Source of the DNA: Helicobacter labetoulli
GTDB taxonomy: Bacteria > Campylobacterota > Campylobacteria > Campylobacterales > Helicobacteraceae
Assembly: GCF_003670275.1 (NCBI RefSeq)
Contig: NZ_QXJF01000007.1
Location: 87,202 to 126,609, forward strand
Direction: 5' to 3'
Length of the DNA: 39,408 nucleotides
The translations under genes and the position numbers were made by a program. Each line of letters starts with the position of its first letter. Within the stretch, counting starts at the first letter, position 1. The notes beneath the pieces are model-generated. The model had not been told where the DNA came from. It searched no databases and was given only the letters and a program-made list of their open reading frames with translations. Shown piece after piece: positions 1 through 9,250 of the stretch.

Positions 1-1092
<1,092 letters not shown>

Positions 1093-1117
1093 ACTGAGTT
1101 TTGATGGGGGGCTTGAT

Positions 1118-2017
1118 CTACACAAGGTGCTTTGTGTTATTGAGTTTATAAAGCATAGGGCTGAAGGCTTTTTGTGCGATGACAACCTGCTCTCCTATGC
1201 TAAACTCTGCTCCTTGCTCCACATCATATACAATCTGCAATACCTCTGCGTTGCACAGCACACTGATTATGCAAAATAACTCCTGCATATCAATAGCGAT
1301 AATCTCGCCTATAAGCGTTATTTTGGCACTTAGGCGTTCTTGAACAAACACCTCTTGATTGTTTCCATCGCTTAGAATCCTTCCAGATTCTACAATAAAG
1401 CTCCTTGAAGCAAGAGAGAAAATCTCGCCTAGATTGTGGCTCACAAGCAATGTAGTGAGCTTAAAATGCTGATGAATCTTTTTAAGCTCATTTTGCAAAG
1501 TCCGTGCCATTCCTACATCAAGGGCGGAAAAAGGCTCATCAAGCAAAAGGATTTGCGGTCTTTGGCTTAATGCTCTAGCCAAAGCTACGCGTTGAGACTG
1601 CCCACCAGAAAGCTGTGAGATTCTAGCTTTTTTAAGGGAATGTAAATCCATAAGCTCTATAAGCTCGTTGGCAAAGCCCTCATCACGCTTATTTTGAAGA
1701 CCAAAGCAAATATTTTGATACACGCTAAGATGCGGAAAAAGTGCATAATTTTGAAAGACAAAGCCAATGTGGCGTTTTTGTGGTGGCAGGAAAATACCTT
1801 TTTGTGAATCTAGCCAAACCTCATTGCCTACACGAATGTAGCCACTATCCACATCATCAAGTCCGCTTAAGATTCTTAAAATACTTGTTTTTCCCGCTCC
1901 ACTTTTGCCAAAAATAGCGACAAACTCGCCAAATGTTATATGCTTATCAACCTCTAGGCAAAATTTACCCTTATTGCTAAGCAGAGTTTTGCTAAAACGC
2001 AGGTGAATATCGCTCAT
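1118..2017 (-). CDS. modC: Molybdate ABC transporter ATP-binding protein ModC
   Basis: This 299-residue ATPase energises molybdate import at the inner membrane. Visible motifs are Walker A (GKSGAGKTS, about residues 37-45), a Q-loop (FVFQNYALFPH), the ABC signature LSGGQ (about 136-140), Walker B with the catalytic Glu (ILLLDEPFSALD) and the switch histidine (LLVSHN). After about residue 225 a C-terminal TOBE-like region follows, as is usual in ModC. The start overlaps the end of modB by four bases (ATGA type), so translation is probably coupled. It is the last gene of the modA-TOBE-modB-modC operon. Confidence 0.93.
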   Translation of the reverse strand: MSDIHLRFSKTLLSNKGKFCLEVDKHITFGEFVAIFGKSGAGKTSILRILSGLDDVDSGYIRVGNEVWLDSQKGIFLPPQKRHIGFVFQNYALFPHLSVYQNICFGLQNKRDEGFANELIELMDLHSLKKARISQLSGGQSQRVALARALSQRPQILLLDEPFSALDVGMARTLQNELKKIHQHFKLTTLLVSHNLGEIFSLASRSFIVESGRILSDGNNQEVFVQERLSAKITLIGEIIAIDMQELFCIISVLCNAEVLQIVYDVEQGAEFSIGEQVVIAQKAFSPMLYKLNNTKHLV

Positions 2018-2724
2018 ACAATGCCCTTTTTTTGAAAGTGTTTGTTGAGGTAAAAAATGGCTAAGAGCAATACAAAGCAGATAAGAAAGAGGCTTAGGGC
2101 GTATTGATGAGCAAGGGGGTAGTTGAGCGATTCTACCTCATCATAAATGGCTATACTTGCTACACGAGTTTGGTTTGGGATATTGCCCCCTATCATCATC
2201 ACAACGCCAAACTCCCCTATGGTATGGGCAAAGCTCGTTACACAGCCAAGCAAAATAGCAGGAATAATATTTGGCAAAAGGACGAAAAATAAAGTGTAGA
2301 TTCTACCTTTACCAAGTGTTAGACTCGCTTCTTTTAGGCTTTTAGGCAGGGTGGAGAGCGCTGATTTTATGGGGTTTGCCATAAAGGGGAGGGAGAAAAT
2401 CACACTCGCTAAGATTAAGCCTTCAAAACTAAAAACAAGCTTGAAGTTAAAATGCTCTAGCAAAAAAGCTCCCAAAGCATTTTTAGGGCTAAAAGTGATA
2501 AGCAAATAAAATCCTAACACTGAAGGTGGCAGAACTAGAGGCATCCATACAAGCACTTCAATAACAGGACGCAATGGATTTTGCGAGAATGCAAGATAAT
2601 TGCCAAGCACAATGCCAATGGGAAGTAAAATAAGTGTAGTGAGCAATGCCACAAGAAAAGTAAGCTTCATTGTGTCAAAAAACTCCGCCATAGAGGCAAG
2701 ATTCAAGCCCTCTAGAATCTCCAC
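2014..2724 (-). CDS. modB: Molybdate ABC transporter permease ModB
   Basis: An inner-membrane permease with about five to six hydrophobic segments and the EAA-type loop (SLKEASLTLGKGRIYTLFFV) that docks on ModC. The frame is open up to an ATG at 2775, but that would overlap the TOBE gene by 52 bases. I prefer the GTG at 2724, which shares a base with the preceding TAG stop and has AAAGG about eight bases upstream. That gives 236 residues. ATG at 2691 is another option but lacks a clear ribosome binding site. It lies between the TOBE protein and modC. Confidence 0.88.
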   Translation of the reverse strand: MEILEGLNLASMAEFFDTMKLTFLVALLTTLILLPIGIVLGNYLAFSQNPLRPVIEVLVWMPLVLPPSVLGFYLLITFSPKNALGAFLLEHFNFKLVFSFEGLILASVIFSLPFMANPIKSALSTLPKSLKEASLTLGKGRIYTLFFVLLPNIIPAILLGCVTSFAHTIGEFGVVMMIGGNIPNQTRVASIAIYDEVESLNYPLAHQYALSLFLICFVLLLAIFYLNKHFQKKGIV

Positions 2725-3122
2725 TACATTTGCCTTTCTAATAAAATATGCGAACTTGGGATATGCCAAAGGCAAGTTTGATTTTGGCTTAGCTCTATGG
2801 GTGAAAGGCTAGGAAACAAGGCATAAATAGGCGTAGAATCTTGTGTGTTTTGTATGGTAGGCATCAGCTTAAGACGCGTGAAAAATCCGCTTGTTTGAAT
2901 CTTTGCAACTTTTGCTTCAAAGGTGTTTAGACTAGAGATAAGATTGTGTTGTGAAAGGATAATCTCATTTTCTTTGAAAGTCGCCACCACTTTATCAGCA
3001 GATTCAAACTCACAAGGCTCAAGCACAAGGCTATGCAATGTCCCAAATGAGCATTGCATTTGCAGTAAGACACAGCCATTATGCCTAAGAATTTCAGTAA
3101 CACAAGCGGGAATCTTATTCAT
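2724..3122 (-). CDS. Small TOBE/Mop-type molybdate-binding protein
   Basis: A 132-residue cytoplasmic protein between modA and modB. The N-terminal half (through EFESADKVVATFKENEIIL) has the beta-strand pattern of TOBE/Mop domains, which bind molybdate or pterin cofactor in storage proteins and in ModE/ModC C-termini. The same gene order, with a small molybdopterin-binding protein after modA, occurs in Campylobacter as I recall it. The ribosome binding site is weak. Because the ModE protein here lacks Mop domains, this separate protein may hold or sense molybdate for the system; that role is inference. Confidence 0.7.
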   Translation of the reverse strand: MNKIPACVTEILRHNGCVLLQMQCSFGTLHSLVLEPCEFESADKVVATFKENEIILSQHNLISSLNTFEAKVAKIQTSGFFTRLKLMPTIQNTQDSTPIYALFPSLSPIELSQNQTCLWHIPSSHILLERQM

Positions 3123-3127
3123 TTAAT

Positions 3128-3889
3128 TTATTTATTAGCCTTATCATAACCATATTCTTGGAATATTTTTTCTGCTACTTTTGAGGTTAAGATATATTCT
3201 ACAAACTCTTGTGTGAGTTTAGAATCTTTGCCGTGATTTGGGATAATCAAAGCTTGATTAATCGGCTTGTAGGTGCTTTCATCAATGAGCGTGTAAGTGA
3301 GATTTGGAGTTTTATCTTTAATCACCATTGATAATGCACTAAAGCCCACTTCACTTGCCCCTTGCAAAACATAGCTCGTAGCTTGACCGATAGAATCTCC
3401 TATGCTAAGCTTGGATTTAAGCTTTTTGTCTAGCTTTTGTGATTTTAAAAACTCCTCTGCTGCTCTGCCATAGGGGGCAAGTTTTGGATTTGGGATAGCA
3501 ATATGTTTGATTTTATCGTTTTTCAAAATCTCAATGCTATCTATTTTAAAATCCGCATTAGCACTAAAAAGCACAAGTTTGCCCTTAGCGTAGTTGCTTG
3601 GCTGACTGGGGGCTAGTTTTTCATCATAGAGTTTTTGTGGGTAGCTCATATCTGCGGCGATAAAAAGATGTGTGGGAGAGCCATTTTGAATCTGTGCATA
3701 CGCTTTGCCAGAAGAGATGTAGCTCACTTCAATCTTATCTTTCTTGTGCGTTTTTAAAAACTCACTTTTAATATCTTCTAGGACATATTTAAGACTAGCA
3801 GCAGCTAGGACATTAATCTGCTCAGCCATTGCATTGACACACATAAAGGCACTTAAAGCACAAATGCTTAGGATTTTTTTCATTTTCAT
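3128..3889 (-). CDS. modA: Periplasmic molybdate-binding protein ModA
   Basis: A 253-residue substrate-binding protein. Residues 1-22 form a Sec signal peptide (KMKK, a hydrophobic core, cleavage after AMA). The mature part begins EQINVLAAASLKYVLEDI, the typical ModA/WtpA start with serine residues that ligate the oxyanion, followed by SSGKAYAQIQNG. AGGAG lies seven bases before the ATG at 3889. It is the first transporter gene of the operon, and the likely operator lies just upstream at 3924-3978. Confidence 0.93.
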   Translation of the reverse strand: MKMKKILSICALSAFMCVNAMAEQINVLAAASLKYVLEDIKSEFLKTHKKDKIEVSYISSGKAYAQIQNGSPTHLFIAADMSYPQKLYDEKLAPSQPSNYAKGKLVLFSANADFKIDSIEILKNDKIKHIAIPNPKLAPYGRAAEEFLKSQKLDKKLKSKLSIGDSIGQATSYVLQGASEVGFSALSMVIKDKTPNLTYTLIDESTYKPINQALIIPNHGKDSKLTQEFVEYILTSKVAEKIFQEYGYDKANK

Positions 3890-3923
3890 AGAAACTCCTT
3901 GTTGTGAAATATTTGAGACTAAA

Positions 3924-3978
3924 TGCTATATAATTTTATATAACCAAGTCAAGTGTTTGTATCTAAAATTATATAGCA
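3924..3978 (-). promoter_or_regulatory. Candidate ModE operator and modA promoter
   Basis: A 15-base perfect inverted repeat (TGCTATATAATTTTA at 3924-3938, its complement at 3964-3978) flanks a 25-base centre. The left arm and its neighbour form a near-perfect 20-bp palindrome at 3925-3944, with the pattern GnTATATA N4 TATATAnC, close to what I know of the E. coli ModE box. On the minus strand TTGACT (plus 3947-3952) is followed after about 16 bases by TATAGC, so the palindrome sits between and over the -35 and -10 elements of modA. That fits repression when molybdate is plentiful. The inverted repeat is seen; binding is inferred. Confidence 0.65.
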
Positions 3979-4029
3979 GTCAAACATTTTGCAACAAACA
4001 AGACATAAAATCGCCTATGAGACAAGAAT

Positions 4030-4419
4030 CTACTTTGCTTTAAAATCTTCAAGGGCGGATTCTAAATCGCTTAGTCTTTTTGTCAGCTCGGCAAAGTCTT
4101 GTGAATTATCCAAATAATCAAAAAAGATATTTTTCACGCGTTCTAGCTCATTAAAAGCCTTCAACGCTTCAAAGCCAAGGGGTGTGAGCTTTGTCCCGCC
4201 TCCACCTCGTCCGCCATTGCAAGATTCTACAAGGGGGCTAGGAGAGAGCTTATTCATAATGTCTATACTATCCCACGCAGCTTTGTAGCTCATACCCATT
4301 TGTTTAGCTGCTTTTGAGATAGAGCCACTCTCTGCTATACGCGTCAGCAGTTCAGCCCGCCCAACGCCGATATAACTTTTCTCATTTTTTTCAAACCAAA
4401 ATCGTGCAAATACATTCAT
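4030..4419 (-). CDS. modE: ModE-type molybdenum-responsive repressor (DNA-binding domain only)
   Basis: A 129-residue protein with the LysR-like winged helix-turn-helix of ModE: ESGSISKAAKQMGMSYKAAW is the recognition helix region, followed by SCNGGRGGGGTKLTPLG, the glycine-rich wing typical of the family. After about residue 85 there is only a charged, probably coiled-coil tail, and the two Mop domains that bind molybdate in E. coli ModE are missing. It lies upstream of modA with 140 bases between, which contain the operator candidate, and ten bases after lutC. Effector sensing may depend on the separate TOBE protein or on ModC; that is a guess. Confidence 0.85.
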   Translation of the reverse strand: MNVFARFWFEKNEKSYIGVGRAELLTRIAESGSISKAAKQMGMSYKAAWDSIDIMNKLSPSPLVESCNGGRGGGGTKLTPLGFEALKAFNELERVKNIFFDYLDNSQDFAELTKRLSDLESALEDFKAK

Positions 4420-4429
4420 TTTTATACTC

Positions 4430-5083
4430 TCAATATAAAATAATATAGCTTTTCACAGAGCCGTGTACGCCAAAGACGGTTTGTAGCTCAATATCCGCTG
4501 TGCGTGAGGGACCGGCGATGAAAATCATATTAGTAGGGAGTTTTCCATTCTCACCTTGTGCCTTAAGTGCCTGCACCCCTTCGTAGAAATTCTCTACAAC
4601 ATCTTGCTTTTTAAGCAAAGCAATACAAGTGCGTGTGATGAGTGAAGAAAGGCGAGGGGCTTTTACACTTGAAGCCACGCCGATGACGCCTAGATTTGCC
4701 ACGCCACAGCTTGCCTGCACGATTGAAGTATCAAAAGCAAAGAGATTTGCCCTTTGCTCATCAACGCTTTTTTCATATGCCACAAACTGCATAGAATCTT
4801 GCGTATCAAGTGCTTGTAAAGTTTGTAAATCAATGTCAATGTTTGGATTACAAAGGATATTTTTTGCTTGAGATTCACTTAAGGCTTTGTAAATATCTTG
4901 CATTAGCCTTTCGTGGCTAGATTCTATAACAATAGCCTTATTTGCACTCTGCCACGCGATGTATTCCTGCACTTTATCATCATTTGTGCGTTTCATAGGG
5001 TTTGTGTAGTTTGGGAATTGTGCTTGAATCTTATTCTCTTGTAACGAAGCCTTGACATTGCTTAAAATACTTTGCCTACTCAT
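4430..5083 (-). CDS. lutC: LutC-like subunit of L-lactate oxidation complex (LUD domain)
   Basis: A 217-residue member of the LUD (lactate utilisation) domain family. It has the C-terminal pattern FIAGPSRTADIELQTVFGVHG, which is highly characteristic of LutC/YkgG. With LutA and LutB it forms the non-flavin iron-sulfur L-lactate dehydrogenase that oxidises lactate to pyruvate at the inner face of the membrane. It overlaps lutB by eight bases and is the last gene of lutABC. The next gene, modE, follows after ten bases, so read-through is possible. Confidence 0.9.
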   Translation of the reverse strand: MSRQSILSNVKASLQENKIQAQFPNYTNPMKRTNDDKVQEYIAWQSANKAIVIESSHERLMQDIYKALSESQAKNILCNPNIDIDLQTLQALDTQDSMQFVAYEKSVDEQRANLFAFDTSIVQASCGVANLGVIGVASSVKAPRLSSLITRTCIALLKKQDVVENFYEGVQALKAQGENGKLPTNMIFIAGPSRTADIELQTVFGVHGSVKSYIILY

Positions 5084-6509
5084 AAATCACCCCCTGCATT
5101 TTTGATACTTTCTTGTGGAGATTCCCGCTTAGCTCCGGAAATGCCCTATAAGCTACCCAATTTTTTAAGCCTGGTATAAATGAAGCAAATGGCTTTGCAA
5201 GCGGGGCAAAAAAACCAGCTAAACTTAACATTCTTCTCCACGAGCTGCCATTACTTGCTAGATTGGCAAATTTTGTCATACCAAACTGCTCTTGCTTATT
5301 TTTCAAGCTGCCATCGTTATTTTTAAGATTCTTTCTGCCTTGCCCTACTTTTTCACTTCGTAAATCCCGTATAAGCTCTGCAAGGGGGATTTTGACGGGA
5401 CAGACTTCAGAGCATCGCCCACAGAGCGAGCAGAGATTTACCATATGTCCGTAGTTTTTCATACCAAAAAGTTGTGGTGAGATGACCTCCCCAATAGGTC
5501 CGGGATATGTGCTAAGGTAGGCGTGTCCGCCGATTTTATCATACACGGGGCAGTGATTGAGGCAAGTCCCACAGCGGATACAGCTAAGGGATTTGTAAAA
5601 ATGTGAATCTTTTAAGATTGTGGAGCGATTATTATCAAGCAGGATAATATGCAATTCCTTTGGTCCATCAAGCTCACCCTCTTTTCGTGGAGAAGTGATG
5701 ATATTGTTATAGCAAGTAATCGCCGCACCTGTGGCTGAAGGCACAAGCAAAGCATCAAGGATAGAGGCATCTTCAAAACTTTCCACAATTTTTTCAATCC
5801 CACAAATAGCTATATGAATATCACTCGCAGTGGTGCTCATACGCCCATTGCCTTCATTTTCAATAAGCCAAATCGCCCCCTCATCAGCAATGGCAAAATT
5901 TACTCCACTTAGCCCCATTTTAAATTCTTGAAACTCTTTGCGTAAATGCACACGAGCAATTTCATTGAGCTTTTCTGGCTCGGATTCTAGATTTGCTCCA
6001 AGCTTTTGAGCGAAAATCTCGCCGATTTGATAGCGATTTTTGTGAATTGCAGGGGCGACAATATGCACAGGTGGTTCATCTATAAGCTGAATGATAAGCT
6101 CACCCAAATCTGTTTCAATAGGATCTAGCCCCTTTTGCTTTAAAAAGGCGTTTAAGTGGGTTTCCTCACTTGCCATTGACTTGCCTTTTAGAATCTTAGT
6201 TACGCCCTTTTCTTTCATAAGCGAGTAGATAATCTCATTTGCTTCCTTGCTATCACTCGCCCAGTGGATAATAAAGCCATTTTTACTTGCATTTTGCTCA
6301 AATCGCTCCAGCAACACATCAAGTTGCGATAATGTTTTTTGTTTCAGTGCTTTGCCTTTTTCGCGTAGCTCTTCCCAATCTATAAAGCGTGAGGTTATAA
6401 GATTCTTGCGATTTGTTTTAAGGGTATCCATTACATTTTTGAGGTTTGTTCTTAACTGCTTATCCTCAAGTTTTGCATTAACAATATCGTGATGTCCTTG
6501 ATAGCTCAT
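5076..6509 (-). CDS. lutB: LutB-like iron-sulfur subunit of L-lactate oxidation complex
   Basis: A 477-residue protein with an N-terminal LUD domain (to about residue 300) and two 4Fe-4S clusters: Cys 310, 313, 316, 320 (CIRCGTCLNHCP) and Cys 360, 363, 366, 370 (CSLCGRCSEVCP). The C-terminal LutB tail ends LHKKVSKMQGVIYE. It passes electrons from lactate oxidation toward the quinone pool. The start is two bases after the lutA stop, which shows tight operon structure. All expected cluster ligands are present and the length is normal for the family. Confidence 0.93.
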   Translation of the reverse strand: MSYQGHHDIVNAKLEDKQLRTNLKNVMDTLKTNRKNLITSRFIDWEELREKGKALKQKTLSQLDVLLERFEQNASKNGFIIHWASDSKEANEIIYSLMKEKGVTKILKGKSMASEETHLNAFLKQKGLDPIETDLGELIIQLIDEPPVHIVAPAIHKNRYQIGEIFAQKLGANLESEPEKLNEIARVHLRKEFQEFKMGLSGVNFAIADEGAIWLIENEGNGRMSTTASDIHIAICGIEKIVESFEDASILDALLVPSATGAAITCYNNIITSPRKEGELDGPKELHIILLDNNRSTILKDSHFYKSLSCIRCGTCLNHCPVYDKIGGHAYLSTYPGPIGEVISPQLFGMKNYGHMVNLCSLCGRCSEVCPVKIPLAELIRDLRSEKVGQGRKNLKNNDGSLKNKQEQFGMTKFANLASNGSSWRRMLSLAGFFAPLAKPFASFIPGLKNWVAYRAFPELSGNLHKKVSKMQGVIYE

Positions 6510-6511
6510 AG

Positions 6512-7243
6512 TTATGCTCCTAGTCCAATTCTTTGTGCCAAAAAGTCATAGAGATGAATAGGCTTGATGGGGGCATTTTGTTTTTTTAACGCTCCACTAA
6601 TATTCAGCAAACAACCTGCATCAGCAGAGATGACATACTCTACATTACGCGAGAGAATATCCTCAATCTTTTGACTGACCATTGCGTATGAAACTTCAGG
6701 CTCTTTGACACTAAAGCTTCCGCCAAACCCACAGCACTCTTCTTCACGCTCTAGCTCTACAAGCTCTACATTTTGCAGTGAATTAATCAACGCCTTTGCA
6801 CTATCTACCACCTTTGAAGTTCGCAAAGCGTGGCAGTTGCTATGCCAAGTAACTTTTACAGGATTCCCCTTATCCTCATATTTTACACCCAACACTTTGT
6901 GGAGATATTCGCCTAAGTCATAAATGCGTTGGCAAAATTGCTTAACTTCAGCAAGCTCACTTCTACCCTCAAAAAGCTCTAAATAATCCTCCCTCATCAT
7001 TCCTGCACAAGAGCCAGAAGGCACGATGATAGGCTCTTCGCCTTGAAAGAGTCTGATGTTATGTAGAGCCACCTTGCGACTTTCATCATAATAGCCAGAG
7101 TTATAGCTTGGCTGGGCACAACAAGTTTGATCTTTTTTGAAGACCACCTCACAGCCCTCTTTTTGCAAAAGTTTTATGGCATTTACACAGGTGTCAGCAT
7201 ACGCTACGCCACCAAGACAGGTTGAGAAAAAAAACACTCGCAT
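6512..7243 (-). CDS. lutA: LutA-like (CCG domain) subunit of L-lactate oxidation complex
   Basis: A 243-residue protein with two cysteine-rich CCG domains: CCAQPSYNSGYYDE (near residue 42) and EECCGFGGSFSVKEPEVS (near 168). These domains bind special iron-sulfur clusters in LutA/GlpC/HdrB proteins. It is the first gene of the lutABC operon. AAGGAG is placed seven bases before the ATG at 7243. The operon runs divergently from the lactate permease gene. Confidence 0.93.
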   Translation of the reverse strand: MRVFFFSTCLGGVAYADTCVNAIKLLQKEGCEVVFKKDQTCCAQPSYNSGYYDESRKVALHNIRLFQGEEPIIVPSGSCAGMMREDYLELFEGRSELAEVKQFCQRIYDLGEYLHKVLGVKYEDKGNPVKVTWHSNCHALRTSKVVDSAKALINSLQNVELVELEREEECCGFGGSFSVKEPEVSYAMVSQKIEDILSRNVEYVISADAGCLLNISGALKKQNAPIKPIHLYDFLAQRIGLGA

Positions 7244-7513
7244 TACTTGCTCCTTCCTTGTTTATGAAAGGACTATAATATATATAAGGAGCTTTAAAAT
7301 AACAAAAGGTTAAAAATTACTTGTTTTTCTTTTGGTAATATTGTTTCAATAATACACAATATTAAGAATCAAAGATACATAAATGTGAATATTTTACACA
7401 TTTATGAAGAAAACATTCTTGCAGTCCTATTTTTTAAAGGTTAATTTTTTTTATAATGTCTGCTAAGCAAACTATGCTTTTACACTTCAAATTTTACAAA
7501 AAGGAGAATCTCA
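7244..7513. promoter_or_regulatory. Divergent promoter region between lutA and lctP
   Basis: This 270-base AT-rich spacer must hold the promoters for both lactate operons. For lctP a TATAAT box at 7452-7457 gives a leader of about 50 bases, and AAGGAG at 7501-7506 precedes the ATG at 7514. For lutA the minus strand has a TATATTATAG stretch (plus 7273-7282) about 30 bases before the start. Short repeats around 7381-7406 (ATAAATGTGAATATTTTACA type) contain ACACATTTATG and CATAAATGTG, which could be a regulator site. The factor is unknown. Confidence 0.5.
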
Positions 7514-9163
7514 ATGGAAGTATGGCAGCAAGTCTATGACCCATTCAACAGCATTTGGCTAAGTGCGTTTGTTGCATTTTTGCCAATAGCGTGTTTTTTG
7601 GCGTGTTTGTTAGTTTTTAAGATGAAGGGGTATCAAGCAGGGTTTCTTACCGTTGTGCTTGCTTCAGTGTTGACAGTTTTTGCCTATGATATGCCTTTTT
7701 CGCTTGTTGGAGCGAGTTTTGTTCAGGGGTTTGCACAAGGGATTTGGCCTATTGCGTGGATCATCATCGCGGCAATTTTCCTTTACAAACTCTCTGTCAA
7801 GTCCGGTGCGTTTGAGGTGATCAAATCAAGTGTTATTACCATAACGCCAGATCACAGAATCCAAGTGATTTTGATAGGATTCTGCTTTGGGTCGTTTTTA
7901 GAGGGTGCTATTGGATTTGGCGGACCTGTGGCAATTACAGCGGCATTACTTGTGGGGCTAGGGCTTCGTCCGCTCTATGCAGCAGGGCTATGCTTGATTG
8001 CTAATACCGCTCCTGTGGCTTTTGGTGCAGTTGGGATTCCAATCATTGCGATGACAAATCTTGTGCATATTGAGCAATATGCGGTAGCAGCGATGGTTGG
8101 TCGTATGCTCGTGCCTTTAAGCTTGACAATCCCTTTTTTCATCGTGTTTTTGATGGATGGATTCAAGGGTGTGAGAGAGACTTTCCCAGCGATTTTAGTG
8201 GCTGCTGTAAGTTTTACCGGAACGCAATATTTTAGTTCAAATCATTTGGGTGCAGAATTGCCAGATATTGTTTCTGCAATTGTTTCATTGCTTTGCACTA
8301 CTTTGTTTTTGCGTGTTTGGCAGCCAAAAAACATATTTAGACTTGATGATGAAAAAGATTTTTCTAAGAAAAGCACTTTGAGTGCAGGGCAGATTTTTAA
8401 AGCGTGGCTACCTTTTATTTTGTTAATCGCGTGTATTGTTATTTGGACGCAACCTTGGTTTAAGGCTTTTTTTGCCAAAGGTGCGATTTTTGACTACACA
8501 CAAGTAACCATTGCCTTTAACAACATTGCCTTATCAATTGTAGATCCAAAAGGTGCGGCTGTTTCCTTGGCTCTTCCTGTGAATTTTATCGCACTTCAAG
8601 GAGGCACTGCCATTTTGGTCGCAGCATTTTTGACAATCGTATTTTTGCGTATTAAATCTAGCGATGCGGCAGAATGCTTTTGGGATACGCTTAAAGAAAT
8701 GGCTATTCCTTGTATTACAATTGGGCTTGTTGTCGCCTTTGCATTTGTGTCAAAAAATAGCGGTATGAGCGCTACACTTGGGACAGCCTTTGCAAAAACT
8801 GGCGATTTCTTTGCATTCTTTAGTCCGGTTATTGGGTGGCTTGGCGTGTTCATCACCGGAAGCGATACAAGTTCAAACCTTCTTTTTGGGACATTACAGC
8901 AAGTTACAGCACAAGAGCTTGGTATCAAAGAGGCATTATTCTTGGCAGCAAACTCTGTTGGTGGGGTTGTTGGTAAGATGATAAGTCCGCAAAGCATAGC
9001 CATTGCTTGTGCGGCGGTGGGATTAGTGGGCAAGGAGTCTGAGCTATTTAAATTTACCATTAAATACTCTGTTGCTCTCATTATTCTCATTGGGATTTGG
9101 ACGACAATTATTGCTATGTTTTTGCCGACAATTATCCCAGATGTTGTGCCGCTACATCATTAA
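7514..9163 (+). CDS. lctP: L-lactate permease LctP/LldP
   Basis: A 549-residue inner-membrane protein with about 12-14 hydrophobic segments and the family hallmarks GFCFGSFLEGAIGFGGPVAI (near residue 120), FITGSDTSSNLLFG (near 447) and GGVVGKMISPQSIAIA (near 480). It imports lactate by symport with protons. It faces the lutABC operon and supplies its substrate, the same pairing known in H. pylori and Campylobacter. Length and motifs are intact. Confidence 0.95.
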   Translation: MEVWQQVYDPFNSIWLSAFVAFLPIACFLACLLVFKMKGYQAGFLTVVLASVLTVFAYDMPFSLVGASFVQGFAQGIWPIAWIIIAAIFLYKLSVKSGAFEVIKSSVITITPDHRIQVILIGFCFGSFLEGAIGFGGPVAITAALLVGLGLRPLYAAGLCLIANTAPVAFGAVGIPIIAMTNLVHIEQYAVAAMVGRMLVPLSLTIPFFIVFLMDGFKGVRETFPAILVAAVSFTGTQYFSSNHLGAELPDIVSAIVSLLCTTLFLRVWQPKNIFRLDDEKDFSKKSTLSAGQIFKAWLPFILLIACIVIWTQPWFKAFFAKGAIFDYTQVTIAFNNIALSIVDPKGAAVSLALPVNFIALQGGTAILVAAFLTIVFLRIKSSDAAECFWDTLKEMAIPCITIGLVVAFAFVSKNSGMSATLGTAFAKTGDFFAFFSPVIGWLGVFITGSDTSSNLLFGTLQQVTAQELGIKEALFLAANSVGGVVGKMISPQSIAIACAAVGLVGKESELFKFTIKYSVALIILIGIWTTIIAMFLPTIIPDVVPLHH

Positions 9164-9173
9164 TAACAACTTC

Positions 9174-9210
9174 AAGCTTCCTAAGAATAATCTTAGGAAG
9201 CTTTATTTTT
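9174..9210 (+). terminator. Rho-independent terminator after lctP
   Basis: A perfect 13-bp stem (AAGCTTCCTAAGA at 9174-9186, its complement at 9191-9203) closes a four-base loop and is followed by TATTTTT. It sits eleven bases after the lctP stop. Because it is symmetrical and flanked by A and T runs, it may also stop transcription arriving from the GT90 gene on the other strand. Confidence 0.85.
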
Positions 9211-9250
9211 CAAATATAATTTCATTAGGATTTTAAAAGTTTTAGAGTCT

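Noticed and set aside
8596-9090. 164-codon open frame opposite lctP
   Set aside because: It is the antisense shadow of a well-supported permease gene with low-complexity translation.
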